A DNA stretch of 13,093 bases from Verrucolacustris sp044348085 (GTDB lineage: Bacteria > Verrucomicrobiota > Verrucomicrobiia > Methylacidiphilales > Verrucolacustridaceae). Of the stretch, positions 1-7,812 are shown piece by piece. The stretch's first letter is position 1; each line of letters starts with the position of its first letter. Below the pieces are notes generated by a model. The model was given only the letters and a program-made list of their open reading frames with translations. It searched no databases and had not been told where the DNA came from. The DNA lies in contig JBIKTM010000033.1 of assembly GCA_044348085.1 (NCBI GenBank), forward strand, positions 1 through 13,093, in the 5' to 3' direction. The position numbers and the translations under genes were made by a program.

Positions 1-311
1 AAGTCACGGATGATTTGGAATTTGCACGTCGCGAGGTGGTGAACTTTTACTACAACTTTCACTCCTACCGCTACATCGGGGATGTGATGGTCATCCGTCT
101 CCAGCGTCAGATCCCTGCTGGGGCTCTGATCCGCCTGAATGAGGATTTTCAGGACATTCTTCGCTCCGAAACTCTCATTACCACTTGCCCACCTTATCCA
201 GAGGAAGTGAACGAGCCTGCTCTCGCCTCTTTAGCTCGACTTTGCGTTCCGTTTAACCGCCGTAATCTTGGCAGGCTGCGCGCCCTTCTAGATCGCCTCA
301 ATCAGTTTTAA
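1..311 (+). CDS. LOG-family (TIGR00730-like) Rossmann protein, C-terminal part
   Basis: Open from the left edge (codons in phase with base 3) to a TAA at 309-311, about 102 residues, so the N-terminal part is outside the window. What is visible resembles the C-terminal extension seen in LOG/'lysine decarboxylase-like' Rossmann proteins of actinobacteria and Verrucomicrobiota: a DDLEFARREVVNFY stretch, then HSYRYIGD, an IRLQR strand and a closing FNRRNLGRLRALLDRLN helix. LOG proteins are nucleotide phosphoribohydrolases; the catalytic PGGxGTxxE motif would lie upstream and cannot be checked here. The gene converges on dnaE and the two stop codons overlap by four bases. The family call rests on recalled similarity of this tail only. 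Confidence 0.65.
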   Translation, partial: VTDDLEFARREVVNFYYNFHSYRYIGDVMVIRLQRQIPAGALIRLNEDFQDILRSETLITTCPPYPEEVNEPALASLARLCVPFNRRNLGRLRALLDRLNQF

Positions 312-3300
312 ACACCTGCCCCTTGGGCTCGTCGCGTTTGCCACTTCGGCTTCTGCACCTCGATCGCCTGTACCGCCAGCTTGACCCGATCTGGCCCCAA
401 CACCTCCCGTAATTTTCCAATCCCTGCCAACGTTGGCCGAATCCGCATCTGCACCCCTGCCTCCATCAAAACTTTCTTCCCCTCAACCTCCAACTCGAGT
501 CTCACAGGCACTTCTCCCGAATGCGCCTCCACAATCTCCTTCACCTTTGCCATCTTTTCCCCTGCCAGATCCTCTTTCGTCGGCAGTAAATACACATGCG
601 TGACAAGTTTTGCCATCGCAGCCTCCAAAGTAATGCACTCGGATGTCCTCAATCTTACTCTCTCCTCCGCATCCGTATCCACAGAGCCCCCAACCACCAG
701 CGGACTCCCCACTTTTAACGATATTCCTGCCTCCCTGTACAGGTCAGGAAAAATCATCACCTCCATCCTCCCGGTCTTGTCCTCCAACATGACCCTCGCA
801 TAAGGCTTCTTATCTTTCTGCGTCAATCTCACCTCCATCGCCGTTACGACTCCGGCTAACCGAGCCACAGTTCCACTCTGCATCTCATCTGGCTCTCCCA
901 GGTTCAAAGTCCGAAACGCTCGCAGATCCGCCTCAAACTCATCGGCCGGATGACCCGTCACATAAAATCCCAATAGTTCCTTCTCCGCCTTCAACTTGTC
1001 CCGCTTCGGCCAATCGGGAAAATCCTTCGGAGCCTTCTCCCCGCCTTTCTTTTCTCCTGGTGCCGACTCCTCCATCAGACCAAAAAGCGTTCCCTGACCC
1101 CTCTCCTTATCCCGTGAAGCCGATGCAGCTAAAGCCAATGCCCCTTCCACTTTCGTGGCCAACCAAGCCCGGTTCGGACTGACTTCATCGAACGCCCCAC
1201 ACCGGATCAAGCTCTCCACCGCCTTCTTATTCATCGCCTTGTAATCCACCCGCGAACAAAAATCCTCGATCGAAACAAATTTTCCACTCTCCTTCCTCGC
1301 CACCAGAATCGCCTCCACACAAGCCGCTCCCACGTTCTTGATCGCCCCTAAACCGAAAAGAATTCGGTTCGGCTCCACTGTGAACTTGTTCTCGCTCTCG
1401 TTCACGCTCGGTGGCCGGATCTCGATTCCCATGTTCTGTGCTTCCGCCGTAAAGAGCGCGATCTTGTCCGTGTTGTCCAACTCATGGGACAACAGGGAAG
1501 CCATGTATTCCGTCGGATAGTTGGCCTTAAGGTATGCCGTCTGACAGGACAGCACCGCATATGCAGCGCTGTGGCTTTTGTTGAAGCCATACCCAGCAAA
1601 CTTCTCCAACAAATCAAAGATTCGCACGGCTTGGGACCGCGGAATCTGATTCGTCTGAGCACACCCCAACACAAAGGTCTCCTTCTGCTTGGCCATCTCC
1701 TCGGGCTTCTTTTTGCCCATCGCCCGCCTCAATAAATCCGCCTGACCTAAACTATATCCTGCCAAGACCCGTGCCGCTGCCATGACCTGTTCCTGATAAA
1801 TCAAAACTCCGTACGTCTCAGCACTGATTTTTTCCAACAACGGATGCTCGTAGGTAAACTGGCTTTTCCCCTTCTTCCGCTTCACATACTCGTCAATCAG
1901 ATCCATCGGACCCGGTCGATAGAGAGCAATCAATGCAATCAGGTCCCCAATCCCCTTCAAATCAAAGATCGCACACGTTCTTCGCATCCCGGGCGACTCA
2001 ACCTGAAACACCCCCACATTTTCTGCCCGATTTAACAGTGCGAATGTCTTTGGATCATCCAAGGGTATCTCTTCCGGAGTCATTTTCTTTCCCGTTGTTT
2101 TTTGCACCAAAGCCAAACAGTCCTGAATCACCGTCAAAGTCTTCAATCCCAAGAAATCCATCTTCAGTAATCCAATATCTCCGACCGCCCCCATCGAAAA
2201 TTGTGTCATCACCGCACCCGTGTCGTCCCGCGTCAACGGCAGATAGTCCGTCAAATCCCGATCCGCAATCACCACACCCGCCGCGTGAGTCCCGCTTTGC
2301 CGCACCATCCCCTCAAGCTGAAGTGCCGCCTCAATCACAGGCTTCACAGAATCCTCCTGCGCCAGATTTTTGAGTTCAGGCACCTGCTTCAACGCGTCCG
2401 CCAGTTTTGCCCCCGGCACTTTGGGGATGAGATCCGCGATTCGTGATGTCTCCCCAAAACTCATTCCCATCACCCGCCCCACATCCCGCACCGCCATCTT
2501 CGCCCCCATCGTCCCAAAGGTGATGATCTGCGCCACCGCCCGCTCCCCGTACTTATTGCGCACGTACGCGATCACTTCCTCTCGTCGATCGGGACAAAAA
2601 TCCACGTCAATGTCGGGAGGCGAAACCCGCTCGGGATTCAGAAACCGTTCAAACAGCAATCCATACCGAATCGGGCAGAGGTCCGTAATCCCCAAAACAT
2701 AGGAAACCAAACTGCCAGCCGCACTCCCTCGCCCTGGCCCCACGGGAATCCCCTTCTTTTTTGCATGATCGATAAAATCCCAGACGATCAGAAAGTAACT
2801 CACGAATCCTGTCTTCTCGATAACCCCCATCTCAAACTCCAGCCTCTCCGTGAGCTCCTTGTCGGAACCCGCTCTTTCTCCATACCTTTTGCGGAGCCCC
2901 TCTTGGCAAAGTTTTCTGAAGTAGCTCTCTCGAGTCATCCCTTCGGGAACGGGAAAGGCAGGAAACTTATTTCCGCCCAGCTCAAACTCCAGTTTGCACC
3001 TATCCGCCACTGCTAAGGTCTGCTCACAGGCCCCGGGAAAATCCGCAAACAGCTTGGCCATCGCTTCGCTCTCTTTGAGATAAAACTCCGGCCCGTACGA
3101 TTTCATTTTTCGCTCCGGATCATTCAACTTTCCGTTCGTCGAAATACACACAAGGATCTCCTGCGTGACCGACTGCTCCTTGCGGACGTAGTGAACATCA
3201 TTCGCTGCCACCAGAGGAGTTTTCGTCTCCTTGCCTAAGGTACGGTAGAACTCCCGAATCTTCGCCTGTTCAGGCAACCCGTGGTTATGAATTTCCAAAA

Positions 3301-3826
3301 GAAAATCTCCCGCCGGAAATATTTCCCGATACTCGTGAAAGATTTTTCGCGCATCCGCCTCTCTTCCCTCCAGATACGCAGCGGCAATCTCCCCCTTCAA
3401 ACAAGCACTTGTGCAGATTAAGCCTGCCGAGTGTTTCGCCAATAGAGCCTTATCGATCCGTGGCTTGTAATACACGCTCTCCAGGTGAGCCGCCGTCACC
3501 AGATGAATTAAGTTTCGGTACCCTTCCAAATTCCTCGCCAGCAGAATCAGATGAAAATTCGCATCCTTACCCCCCGCCGAGGCTTTTTTTTCAAAGCGAT
3601 CCCCAGGCGCAATGTAGACCTCACACCCCACGATCGGCTGAATGCCCTCCTCTTTTGCTGCCTCGTAAAACTCAATCGCCCCGTACAAATTCCCATGGTC
3701 GGTCAAAGCCAACGCAGGCTGCCCCAACTCCTTCGCCCGGGCCGCCAACTCAGGCATTCGACAGGCCCCATCCAGCAGGGAGTACTCCGAGTGACAGTGC
3801 AGATGGACAAAGGAAGAGCTCACCAT
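308..3826 (-). CDS. dnaE: DNA polymerase III subunit alpha
   Basis: Catalytic subunit of the replicative DNA polymerase, a C-family polymerase. At 1172 aa it is full length for DnaE. Order of domains: N-terminal PHP domain (HLHCHSEYS at 8-16, LTDHGN near 42-47, GCEVY near 67-71, NDVHY near 209-213), the palm with GPGRGSAAGS (about 363-372) and acidic PDIDVDF (404-410), a third acidic site in KMDFLGL (about 555-561), then tandem helix-hairpin-helix sequence and a C-terminal OB fold from about 988. Start: an open frame runs further to a TTG at 3883, but ATG 3826 gives the usual start directly before the PHP strand and has AGGAG/GAGGAA purine tracts upstream, so I chose it. PHP metal ligands look intact, unlike E. 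coli. Divergent from rpsU and convergent with the LOG-family gene. Confidence 0.97.
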   Translation of the reverse strand: MVSSSFVHLHCHSEYSLLDGACRMPELAARAKELGQPALALTDHGNLYGAIEFYEAAKEEGIQPIVGCEVYIAPGDRFEKKASAGGKDANFHLILLARNLEGYRNLIHLVTAAHLESVYYKPRIDKALLAKHSAGLICTSACLKGEIAAAYLEGREADARKIFHEYREIFPAGDFLLEIHNHGLPEQAKIREFYRTLGKETKTPLVAANDVHYVRKEQSVTQEILVCISTNGKLNDPERKMKSYGPEFYLKESEAMAKLFADFPGACEQTLAVADRCKLEFELGGNKFPAFPVPEGMTRESYFRKLCQEGLRKRYGERAGSDKELTERLEFEMGVIEKTGFVSYFLIVWDFIDHAKKKGIPVGPGRGSAAGSLVSYVLGITDLCPIRYGLLFERFLNPERVSPPDIDVDFCPDRREEVIAYVRNKYGERAVAQIITFGTMGAKMAVRDVGRVMGMSFGETSRIADLIPKVPGAKLADALKQVPELKNLAQEDSVKPVIEAALQLEGMVRQSGTHAAGVVIADRDLTDYLPLTRDDTGAVMTQFSMGAVGDIGLLKMDFLGLKTLTVIQDCLALVQKTTGKKMTPEEIPLDDPKTFALLNRAENVGVFQVESPGMRRTCAIFDLKGIGDLIALIALYRPGPMDLIDEYVKRKKGKSQFTYEHPLLEKISAETYGVLIYQEQVMAAARVLAGYSLGQADLLRRAMGKKKPEEMAKQKETFVLGCAQTNQIPRSQAVRIFDLLEKFAGYGFNKSHSAAYAVLSCQTAYLKANYPTEYMASLLSHELDNTDKIALFTAEAQNMGIEIRPPSVNESENKFTVEPNRILFGLGAIKNVGAACVEAILVARKESGKFVSIEDFCSRVDYKAMNKKAVESLIRCGAFDEVSPNRAWLATKVEGALALAASASRDKERGQGTLFGLMEESAPGEKKGGEKAPKDFPDWPKRDKLKAEKELLGFYVTGHPADEFEADLRAFRTLNLGEPDEMQSGTVARLAGVVTAMEVRLTQKDKKPYARVMLEDKTGRMEVMIFPDLYREAGISLKVGSPLVVGGSVDTDAEERVRLRTSECITLEAAMAKLVTHVYLLPTKEDLAGEKMAKVKEIVEAHSGEVPVRLELEVEGKKVLMEAGVQMRIRPTLAGIGKLREVLGPDRVKLAVQAIEVQKPKWQTRRAQGAGV

Positions 3827-3951
3827 CCACCAATCTGATTCCTCTTTCTCCTTCTTCCAGAGAAATCCTTTCGGTTTCCCCAACCCAATCAGAAAAAGCG
3901 GTAAAAATCCTGACTTCCCCTCGCCCCGACTTTCCGATACGATTTACCTTC
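3827..3951. promoter_or_regulatory. Divergent dnaE/rpsU intergenic region
   Basis: These 125 bases must hold the promoters for dnaE (leftward) and the rpsU operon (rightward). On the + strand TACGAT at 3938-3943 matches 4 of 6 bases of a -10 box and ends only 8 nt before the rpsU ATG, with no Shine-Dalgarno in between, which would fit a leaderless or near-leaderless rpsU transcript. No good -35 box lies at 16-18 nt spacing. On the dnaE side, purine-rich AGGAG and GAGGAA stretches precede the ATG. No convincing dnaE promoter hexamers were seen. Promoter placement is a guess from weak matches. Confidence 0.3.
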
Positions 3952-4140
3952 ATGGTTGAAATTCGTCTCAAACGCGGAGAATCGGTCGACAAGGCCCTTC
4001 GCCGCTTGAAAAAGAAGCTCGATCGCGAGGGTACCCTTCGCGATGCGCGTGCTCGTCGCTCTTATGAGAAGCCCAGCGTCCGTCGCCGCCGCAAGCTCAA
4101 AGAGCCGAAGATTAACTTCTACGGCAATTTCTCCCTCTAA
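3952..4140 (+). CDS. rpsU: 30S ribosomal protein S21
   Basis: A 62-residue, very basic protein of typical S21 length. It begins MVEIRLKRGESVDKALRRLK, has the family's alternating Lys/Arg helix, an arginine cluster (about residues 47-50, VRRRRK) and ends in INFYGNFSL. S21 sits on the small-subunit platform near the anti-Shine-Dalgarno end of 16S rRNA and aids initiation. The ATG at 3952 is the only sensible start: the frame continues upstream but only as an antisense shadow of dnaE. No Shine-Dalgarno sequence precedes it. It is the first gene of the + strand run, and birA starts inside it in another frame. Its base composition is more balanced than that of the C-rich genes that follow, as expected of a highly expressed gene. 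Confidence 0.95.
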   Translation: MVEIRLKRGESVDKALRRLKKKLDREGTLRDARARRSYEKPSVRRRRKLKEPKINFYGNFSL

Positions 4141-4921
4141 ACCCGCCCCCCTCTCCGATCCCTTCGAGGCCGCTCACGTCGACCTCCTTCTCTCGCCCAG
4201 CTCCCCCTTTCACCAGCGCACAACGATCCTCAAAACCTGCACCTCTACGCAGGAGATTCTCCGCACCCAGCTTCCACCCGCACCTGCAGTCCTGGCTGCC
4301 GAGGCCCAAACCAAAGGCCACGGACGCCCCGGAAAACCGTGGCTGTCTGAAAACCCACTTGGACTTTGGGTCTCCATTCTTCTGGAAGTCCCCTATACGC
4401 AACTCCCCCTTCTTTCTCTACTCACATCCCTCGCCGCCGCAGATGCGGTGCGCGCCCTGACTCAACTCGAGCCCGCGCTGAAGTGGCCCAACGATCTCCT
4501 CCTCAAAAATCGCAAGCTCGCTGGCGTTCTTGTTGAAACAATTTCTCGGGTGAATCAACCCCCGCTCGCGCTTCTCGGACTCGGCCTGAACCTTCACCAT
4601 CAAACAGCCGACTTTCAACCTGAACTCAAAGATTCTGCCATCTCCCTCTTGCAAGCATCCCGCCAAAGAATCCCGCGTAGCCAGATGCTTGCTGCATTTC
4701 TCGAAAGCTTAACCCGCCGTCTTGATCAGCCTACCCCTGAAGCGATGGAAGATTGGCGCCAAGCCTGCTTTCAACTCGGCCGAACTCTCTCCATTCGGTT
4801 TGGCACTACCATTCTGACGGGAACTGCCGAGACGTTGGACGACTCAGGCCACCTCCACCTCCGCCTTCCTGATGGGTCACTCCAAAAGATTGCCTCGGGC
4901 GAAACCGATTTTCCCGCGTGA
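4064..4921 (+). CDS. birA: Biotin--[acetyl-CoA-carboxylase] ligase, HTH-less type
   Basis: Activates biotin with ATP to biotinyl-AMP and attaches it to the carboxyl carrier protein of acetyl-CoA carboxylase. Counting from ATG 4064 (285 aa): substrate-entry motif ILKTCTSTQ at about 55-63, the biotinyl-AMP loop GHGRPGKPW (85-93, canonical GRGRRGRxW), KWPND (140-144), KLAGVLVE (151-158) and GLGLNLH near 172, then the small C-terminal SH3-like domain. There is no N-terminal winged helix, so it is a monofunctional ligase, not a repressor. The start is uncertain: between ATG 4064 and the conserved core there is no in-frame ATG, GTG or TTG, so the gene either overlaps rpsU by at least 77 nt or uses a rare start such as ATT 4127. 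The function is sure, the 5' end is not. Confidence 0.9.
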   Translation: MRSPASVAAASSKSRRLTSTAISPSKPAPLSDPFEAAHVDLLLSPSSPFHQRTTILKTCTSTQEILRTQLPPAPAVLAAEAQTKGHGRPGKPWLSENPLGLWVSILLEVPYTQLPLLSLLTSLAAADAVRALTQLEPALKWPNDLLLKNRKLAGVLVETISRVNQPPLALLGLGLNLHHQTADFQPELKDSAISLLQASRQRIPRSQMLAAFLESLTRRLDQPTPEAMEDWRQACFQLGRTLSIRFGTTILTGTAETLDDSGHLHLRLPDGSLQKIASGETDFPA

Positions 4922-4955
4922 AGCTTGGCCTATCTATGGCACAATCCTTTTCAAG

Positions 4956-5762
4956 ATGAGCTCCCCCCAAAGGATCGACGACCTCTTTGCCCGTCTCAAA
5001 AAAGAGAAGCGCAAAGCCCTTGTCGCCTACCTCGTAGCCGGTGATCCCGATCTCGCCACTACCGCCCGCCTCGTCCCCGCCCTCGTCGATGCAGGAGCCG
5101 ATCTCATTGAACTGGGGATTCCCTTTTCCGATCCCCTTGCCGACGGCATCGTGAATCAACTTGGATGCCAGCGCGCAATCGAGTCAGGCACCACCTTGCC
5201 CAAGGTTCTTCAACTCATCGCCCAGCTGCGAAAAGAAAAGTGTCAGGTCCCGCTTGTGCTTTTCACCTACTACAATCCTGTTTTCGCGTATGGGCGCGAA
5301 AAGTTTGAGTCGGATGCCAGTCAAGCGGGAGCGGATGGTCTTCTCCTTCTCGACCTCCCGCCCGAGGAGGCTGCGCACGACCTTCCCCCTGCAGGCAGCT
5401 TGCGCCGCATCGTCCTCGTCGCCCCCACCACACCCGAAGCCCGTGTTCGTTCGCTCGTCTCCACCGCTTCTGGCTTCGTCTACTATGTTTCCCGTGAAGG
5501 TGTGACCGGAATGCAGCAAAACCTACCGACCACCCTCGGTGAGAAAGTTTCCTTTCTCAAAAAATCCACCTCCCTTCCCGTCTGTGTTGGTTTTGGGATT
5601 TCAACCCCTGAACAGGCCGCCCAGGTCGCAGCTCTGGCCGATGGAGTCGTTGTCGGTAGTGCAATCGTGGATCGAATTGCCAAACTCGGTCGCTCCCCTC
5701 AGCTCTTGTCAGAAATCAGCGCCTTTCTTAAGCCAATCGCTCAGGCCGTTCACGCCGCGTGA
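4956..5762 (+). CDS. trpA: Tryptophan synthase alpha chain
   Basis: Cleaves indole-3-glycerol phosphate to indole and glyceraldehyde-3-phosphate; indole is passed to TrpB. The 268-aa TIM barrel is normal length. Catalytic Glu52 (IELGIPFSDP) and Asp63 (LADG) are present, as are the NPVFAYG strand (107-113), FVYYVSREGVTG (174-185) and GFGISTPEQA (212-221), with the phosphate-binding end VVVGSAIV (231-238). Start ATG 4956 is chosen because the family begins just before RIDDLF; the frame extends upstream only as a shadow of birA. There is no Shine-Dalgarno. One oddity is ADGIVNQ where most TrpA proteins have ADGPxIQ. It lies 34 nt after birA and overlaps ruvX by 4 nt. No trpB or other trp gene is in the window. 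Confidence 0.96.
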   Translation: MSSPQRIDDLFARLKKEKRKALVAYLVAGDPDLATTARLVPALVDAGADLIELGIPFSDPLADGIVNQLGCQRAIESGTTLPKVLQLIAQLRKEKCQVPLVLFTYYNPVFAYGREKFESDASQAGADGLLLLDLPPEEAAHDLPPAGSLRRIVLVAPTTPEARVRSLVSTASGFVYYVSREGVTGMQQNLPTTLGEKVSFLKKSTSLPVCVGFGISTPEQAAQVAALADGVVVGSAIVDRIAKLGRSPQLLSEISAFLKPIAQAVHAA

Positions 5763-6181
5763 GCCGTCTCTTGGGCATCGACTTCGGTACGGTCCGAATC
5801 GGACTGTCCCTCTCCGACCCAATAGGAATTCTCGCCACCCCCCTCCCTTTTTTAGATAACAAATCCCCCCAACAGGTCATCTCTGCCATTACCGCGTTAA
5901 TCGAAGCCCACCAGATTACAGGTCTAGTTATCGGAATGCCCCGAAATATGGATGGCACATACGGACCTTCTGCCCAAAAAGTCAGGGATTTTATCGCCCA
6001 AATACAGAAGTCCATTTCTCTTCCTATCACCCCTATTGATGAGCGACTCACCACCGCCCAAGCCTCTAAACAGCTCTCTGGTATAGGATTGAATCAGAAG
6101 CAGTTGCGTAAAAAAGTCGATAGCTCCTCTGCCTGTCTTATTCTCCAACAATACCTTGACCGAAACACCCCCCTTCTCTAG
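5759..6181 (+). CDS. ruvX: YqgF/RuvX RNase H-fold nuclease (pre-16S rRNA processing)
   Basis: A 140-aa RNase H-like protein of the family annotated as putative Holliday junction resolvase or pre-16S rRNA 5'-end nuclease. Motifs in order: LLGIDFGTVRIG with Asp8, GLVIGMPRNMDG (55-66), IDERLTTAQA with Glu95 (93-102), and KKVDSSSACLILQQYL with Asp121 (118-133). These three acidic residues match the expected metal-binding set. The start is GTG 5759, whose GTGA shares four bases with the trpA stop, implying translational coupling; no Shine-Dalgarno is seen. The next gene starts 9 nt after the stop. The family call is firm, and the rRNA role comes from studied relatives. Confidence 0.94.
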   Translation: MSRLLGIDFGTVRIGLSLSDPIGILATPLPFLDNKSPQQVISAITALIEAHQITGLVIGMPRNMDGTYGPSAQKVRDFIAQIQKSISLPITPIDERLTTAQASKQLSGIGLNQKQLRKKVDSSSACLILQQYLDRNTPLL

Positions 6182-6190
6182 TCAAGAAGT

Positions 6191-6979
6191 GTGCACCTCA
6201 GAGATAATATTGTGACGCTCAGCCGTATTGCGGTCAAAACTCACTGCTTATTCGCCATTTTATTCGCAATCGTTTCCCCTCTCTTTGCCCAAATGGAGCA
6301 GAGCAGCTCGGCTTCCATACCCAAGGAAGTCCTGACTGCCACAAATGCCCCAACCCGGCTATCCCCCATGGCCGATACCGACACTGGTGACGCCGTTTCC
6401 AAAATCTTTGTCGAAGACCGAATCACCCTTGAATTTATGGCAGGCGCCCTGTTCTCTCCCTGCGGTCTGGGTCCCACCGCTCCTGTTTTCAACTACCAAC
6501 AGAACAACATCCGCCTAGGTTGGATGCTCGACTCCCCCAACTCTTGGGGCCCTTGTGCTGATATCGATAGTCCCCTCCGGGGAAATTTTGAAGGCATCTT
6601 CGAAACCACAGGCTCCTACATCTGGCACAGCTTTGGAACCTACATGGTCGGAATCACAGGACTCGTCCGCTACAACTTCGTTCAGCCCGACTGGATCGTG
6701 GTTCCTTACGTTCAGGGGGGGGCTGGTATCGTCTACACGAACGCCAGAAACTGGTCGAACCAAGATGCCATTGGGGGCAATTGGGAGTTCACCCCGCAAT
6801 TCTCAGGCGGTCTGAAATTCCTCATCGACGATAACTTCAGCTTCAATATCGAGGGCGCTTTCCAACACATCTCGAACGCCAACACCTCTGCCCGCAACGA
6901 GGGGGTGAATGCGTACGGTGGTTTTGCTGGCTTCACCTACTACTTCGACGATCTCTGGCTCCAAGACGGCAAGCATTGA
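6191..6979 (+). CDS. Acyloxyacyl hydrolase / PagL-like lipid A 3-O-deacylase
   Basis: Probable outer-membrane beta-barrel esterase. PagL removes the 3-O acyl chain of lipid A. The first part is a signal peptide: basic start, hydrophobic CLFAILFAIVSPLFA (19-33), cleavage likely before Gln34. Then comes a low-complexity linker and a barrel with alternating strands (IRLGWML, YMVGITGLVRYNF, PYVQGGAGIVYTN, FSFNIEGAFQHISNAN). HISNAN (226-231) matches the PagL catalytic His-x-Ser-Asn motif; Glu237 could be the third catalytic residue. Strands end in FTYYF followed by a 10-residue tail instead of stopping at the aromatic residue. The start is GTG 6191 or GTG 6212; the second still leaves a good 26-residue signal peptide. 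It lies between ruvX and truA with gaps of 9 and 7 nt. Family likely, exact substrate unproven. Confidence 0.8.
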   Translation: MHLRDNIVTLSRIAVKTHCLFAILFAIVSPLFAQMEQSSSASIPKEVLTATNAPTRLSPMADTDTGDAVSKIFVEDRITLEFMAGALFSPCGLGPTAPVFNYQQNNIRLGWMLDSPNSWGPCADIDSPLRGNFEGIFETTGSYIWHSFGTYMVGITGLVRYNFVQPDWIVVPYVQGGAGIVYTNARNWSNQDAIGGNWEFTPQFSGGLKFLIDDNFSFNIEGAFQHISNANTSARNEGVNAYGGFAGFTYYFDDLWLQDGKH

Positions 6980-6986
6980 TCCCTGC

Positions 6987-7733
6987 ATGAAGACGGTTCC
7001 GCACCGTCTCCTTCTCGCGTATCGAGGCGAGGACTTCTTCGGTTGGCAACGCCAAGATCCTGATCCCACCGTCCAACTCGCACTCGAGAAAGCCCTGCAG
7101 AAAATCTTCAACCGACCGGTAGCTGTTGCAGGATCCGGCCGAACCGATCGGGGCGTTCACGCCCTCGGTCAGGTTGCATCCTGTGAAATCCCCCCCCTTC
7201 ATCCTCCAGCTACTCTTGCGAAAGCCCTCAACTTCCATCTTCCTGCAGGCGTCCGAGTCCTCTCCGTTCGACGTGAGAAACCGGGCTTTCACGCCCGCTT
7301 CTCTGCCAAAGGAAAATCCTACCTATACCGAATCGCCAACACCGATCCTCTTCACCCGCTCGAAATCGGTCGAGCTTGGCACGTTCCCCGCCCTCTTGAC
7401 CTCCCCTCGTTGCACAAAGCCGCCAAGATCCTGACTGGGAAACACGACTTCGCTGCGTTCACCTCCAACCCGGGATACGAACGAAAATCCACCATTCGCA
7501 ATATTCGTTCCATTCGGATCGTCAAAAAGAAGAGTGGCGTTTTGGAACTGACCTTTGAGGGGGACGGCTTTCTTTATCGGATGGTACGAAATCTGGTCGG
7601 AGCTCTAGTCAAGGTCGGCCAAGGCAGGCTCACTCTTGTCGAACTCAAAAAGATTCTCCACTCCCGCTCCCGTTCGACTGCCCCTCCCACGGCACCTGCC
7701 GAAGGCCTCTATCTTTTTACGGTGAAGTACTGA
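6987..7733 (+). CDS. truA: tRNA pseudouridine(38-40) synthase
   Basis: Converts uridines 38-40 of the tRNA anticodon arm to pseudouridine. The 248-aa protein starts with the typical strand RLLLAYRGEDFFGWQRQ (7-23) and has the catalytic loop GSGRTDRGVHALGQ with Asp54 (canonical RTDxGVHA). KGKSYLYRI and the C-terminal GFLYRMVRNLVGAL are also family signatures. ATG 6987 was chosen since the family begins here; it follows the PagL-like stop by 7 nt and has no Shine-Dalgarno. It is the last gene of the + strand run. Downstream, 7734-7812 shows no convincing hairpin-plus-T terminator. It converges on the small membrane protein gene. Confidence 0.96.
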   Translation: MKTVPHRLLLAYRGEDFFGWQRQDPDPTVQLALEKALQKIFNRPVAVAGSGRTDRGVHALGQVASCEIPPLHPPATLAKALNFHLPAGVRVLSVRREKPGFHARFSAKGKSYLYRIANTDPLHPLEIGRAWHVPRPLDLPSLHKAAKILTGKHDFAAFTSNPGYERKSTIRNIRSIRIVKKKSGVLELTFEGDGFLYRMVRNLVGALVKVGQGRLTLVELKKILHSRSRSTAPPTAPAEGLYLFTVKY

Positions 7734-7812
7734 CTCTTTGGTCCTCCACCCTTTACCCCTTCGTGCTCTCTAACTTTCCCTAGCCGCCTTCCGTCTTTTC
7801 GCAAAGTCAGTT

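Noticed and set aside
1933..2373. Antisense frames of 80-150 aa across dnaE
   Set aside because: All are low-complexity Pro/Ser-rich translations of the C-rich antisense strand, without start signals or family motifs.
3827..3883. N-terminal extension of dnaE to a TTG start
   Set aside because: The family starts at MVSSSFVHLHCHS; ATG 3826 fits, while the extension is charged, unconserved and begins with a weak start codon.
3409..3951. Long + strand open frame leading into rpsU
   Set aside because: It is the complement of dnaE coding sequence and of the intergenic spacer; proline/serine-rich translation without family signal. Only the part from ATG 3952 is real.
6179..6208. Internal promoter TAGTCA - 18 nt - GATAAT before the PagL-like gene
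   Set aside because: The -10 match is good, but the implied transcript start would fall at or after the GTG starts, leaving no usable start codon; probably chance.
7734..7812. Terminator between truA and the small membrane protein gene
   Set aside because: I found no stem of useful length followed by a T-run on either strand.
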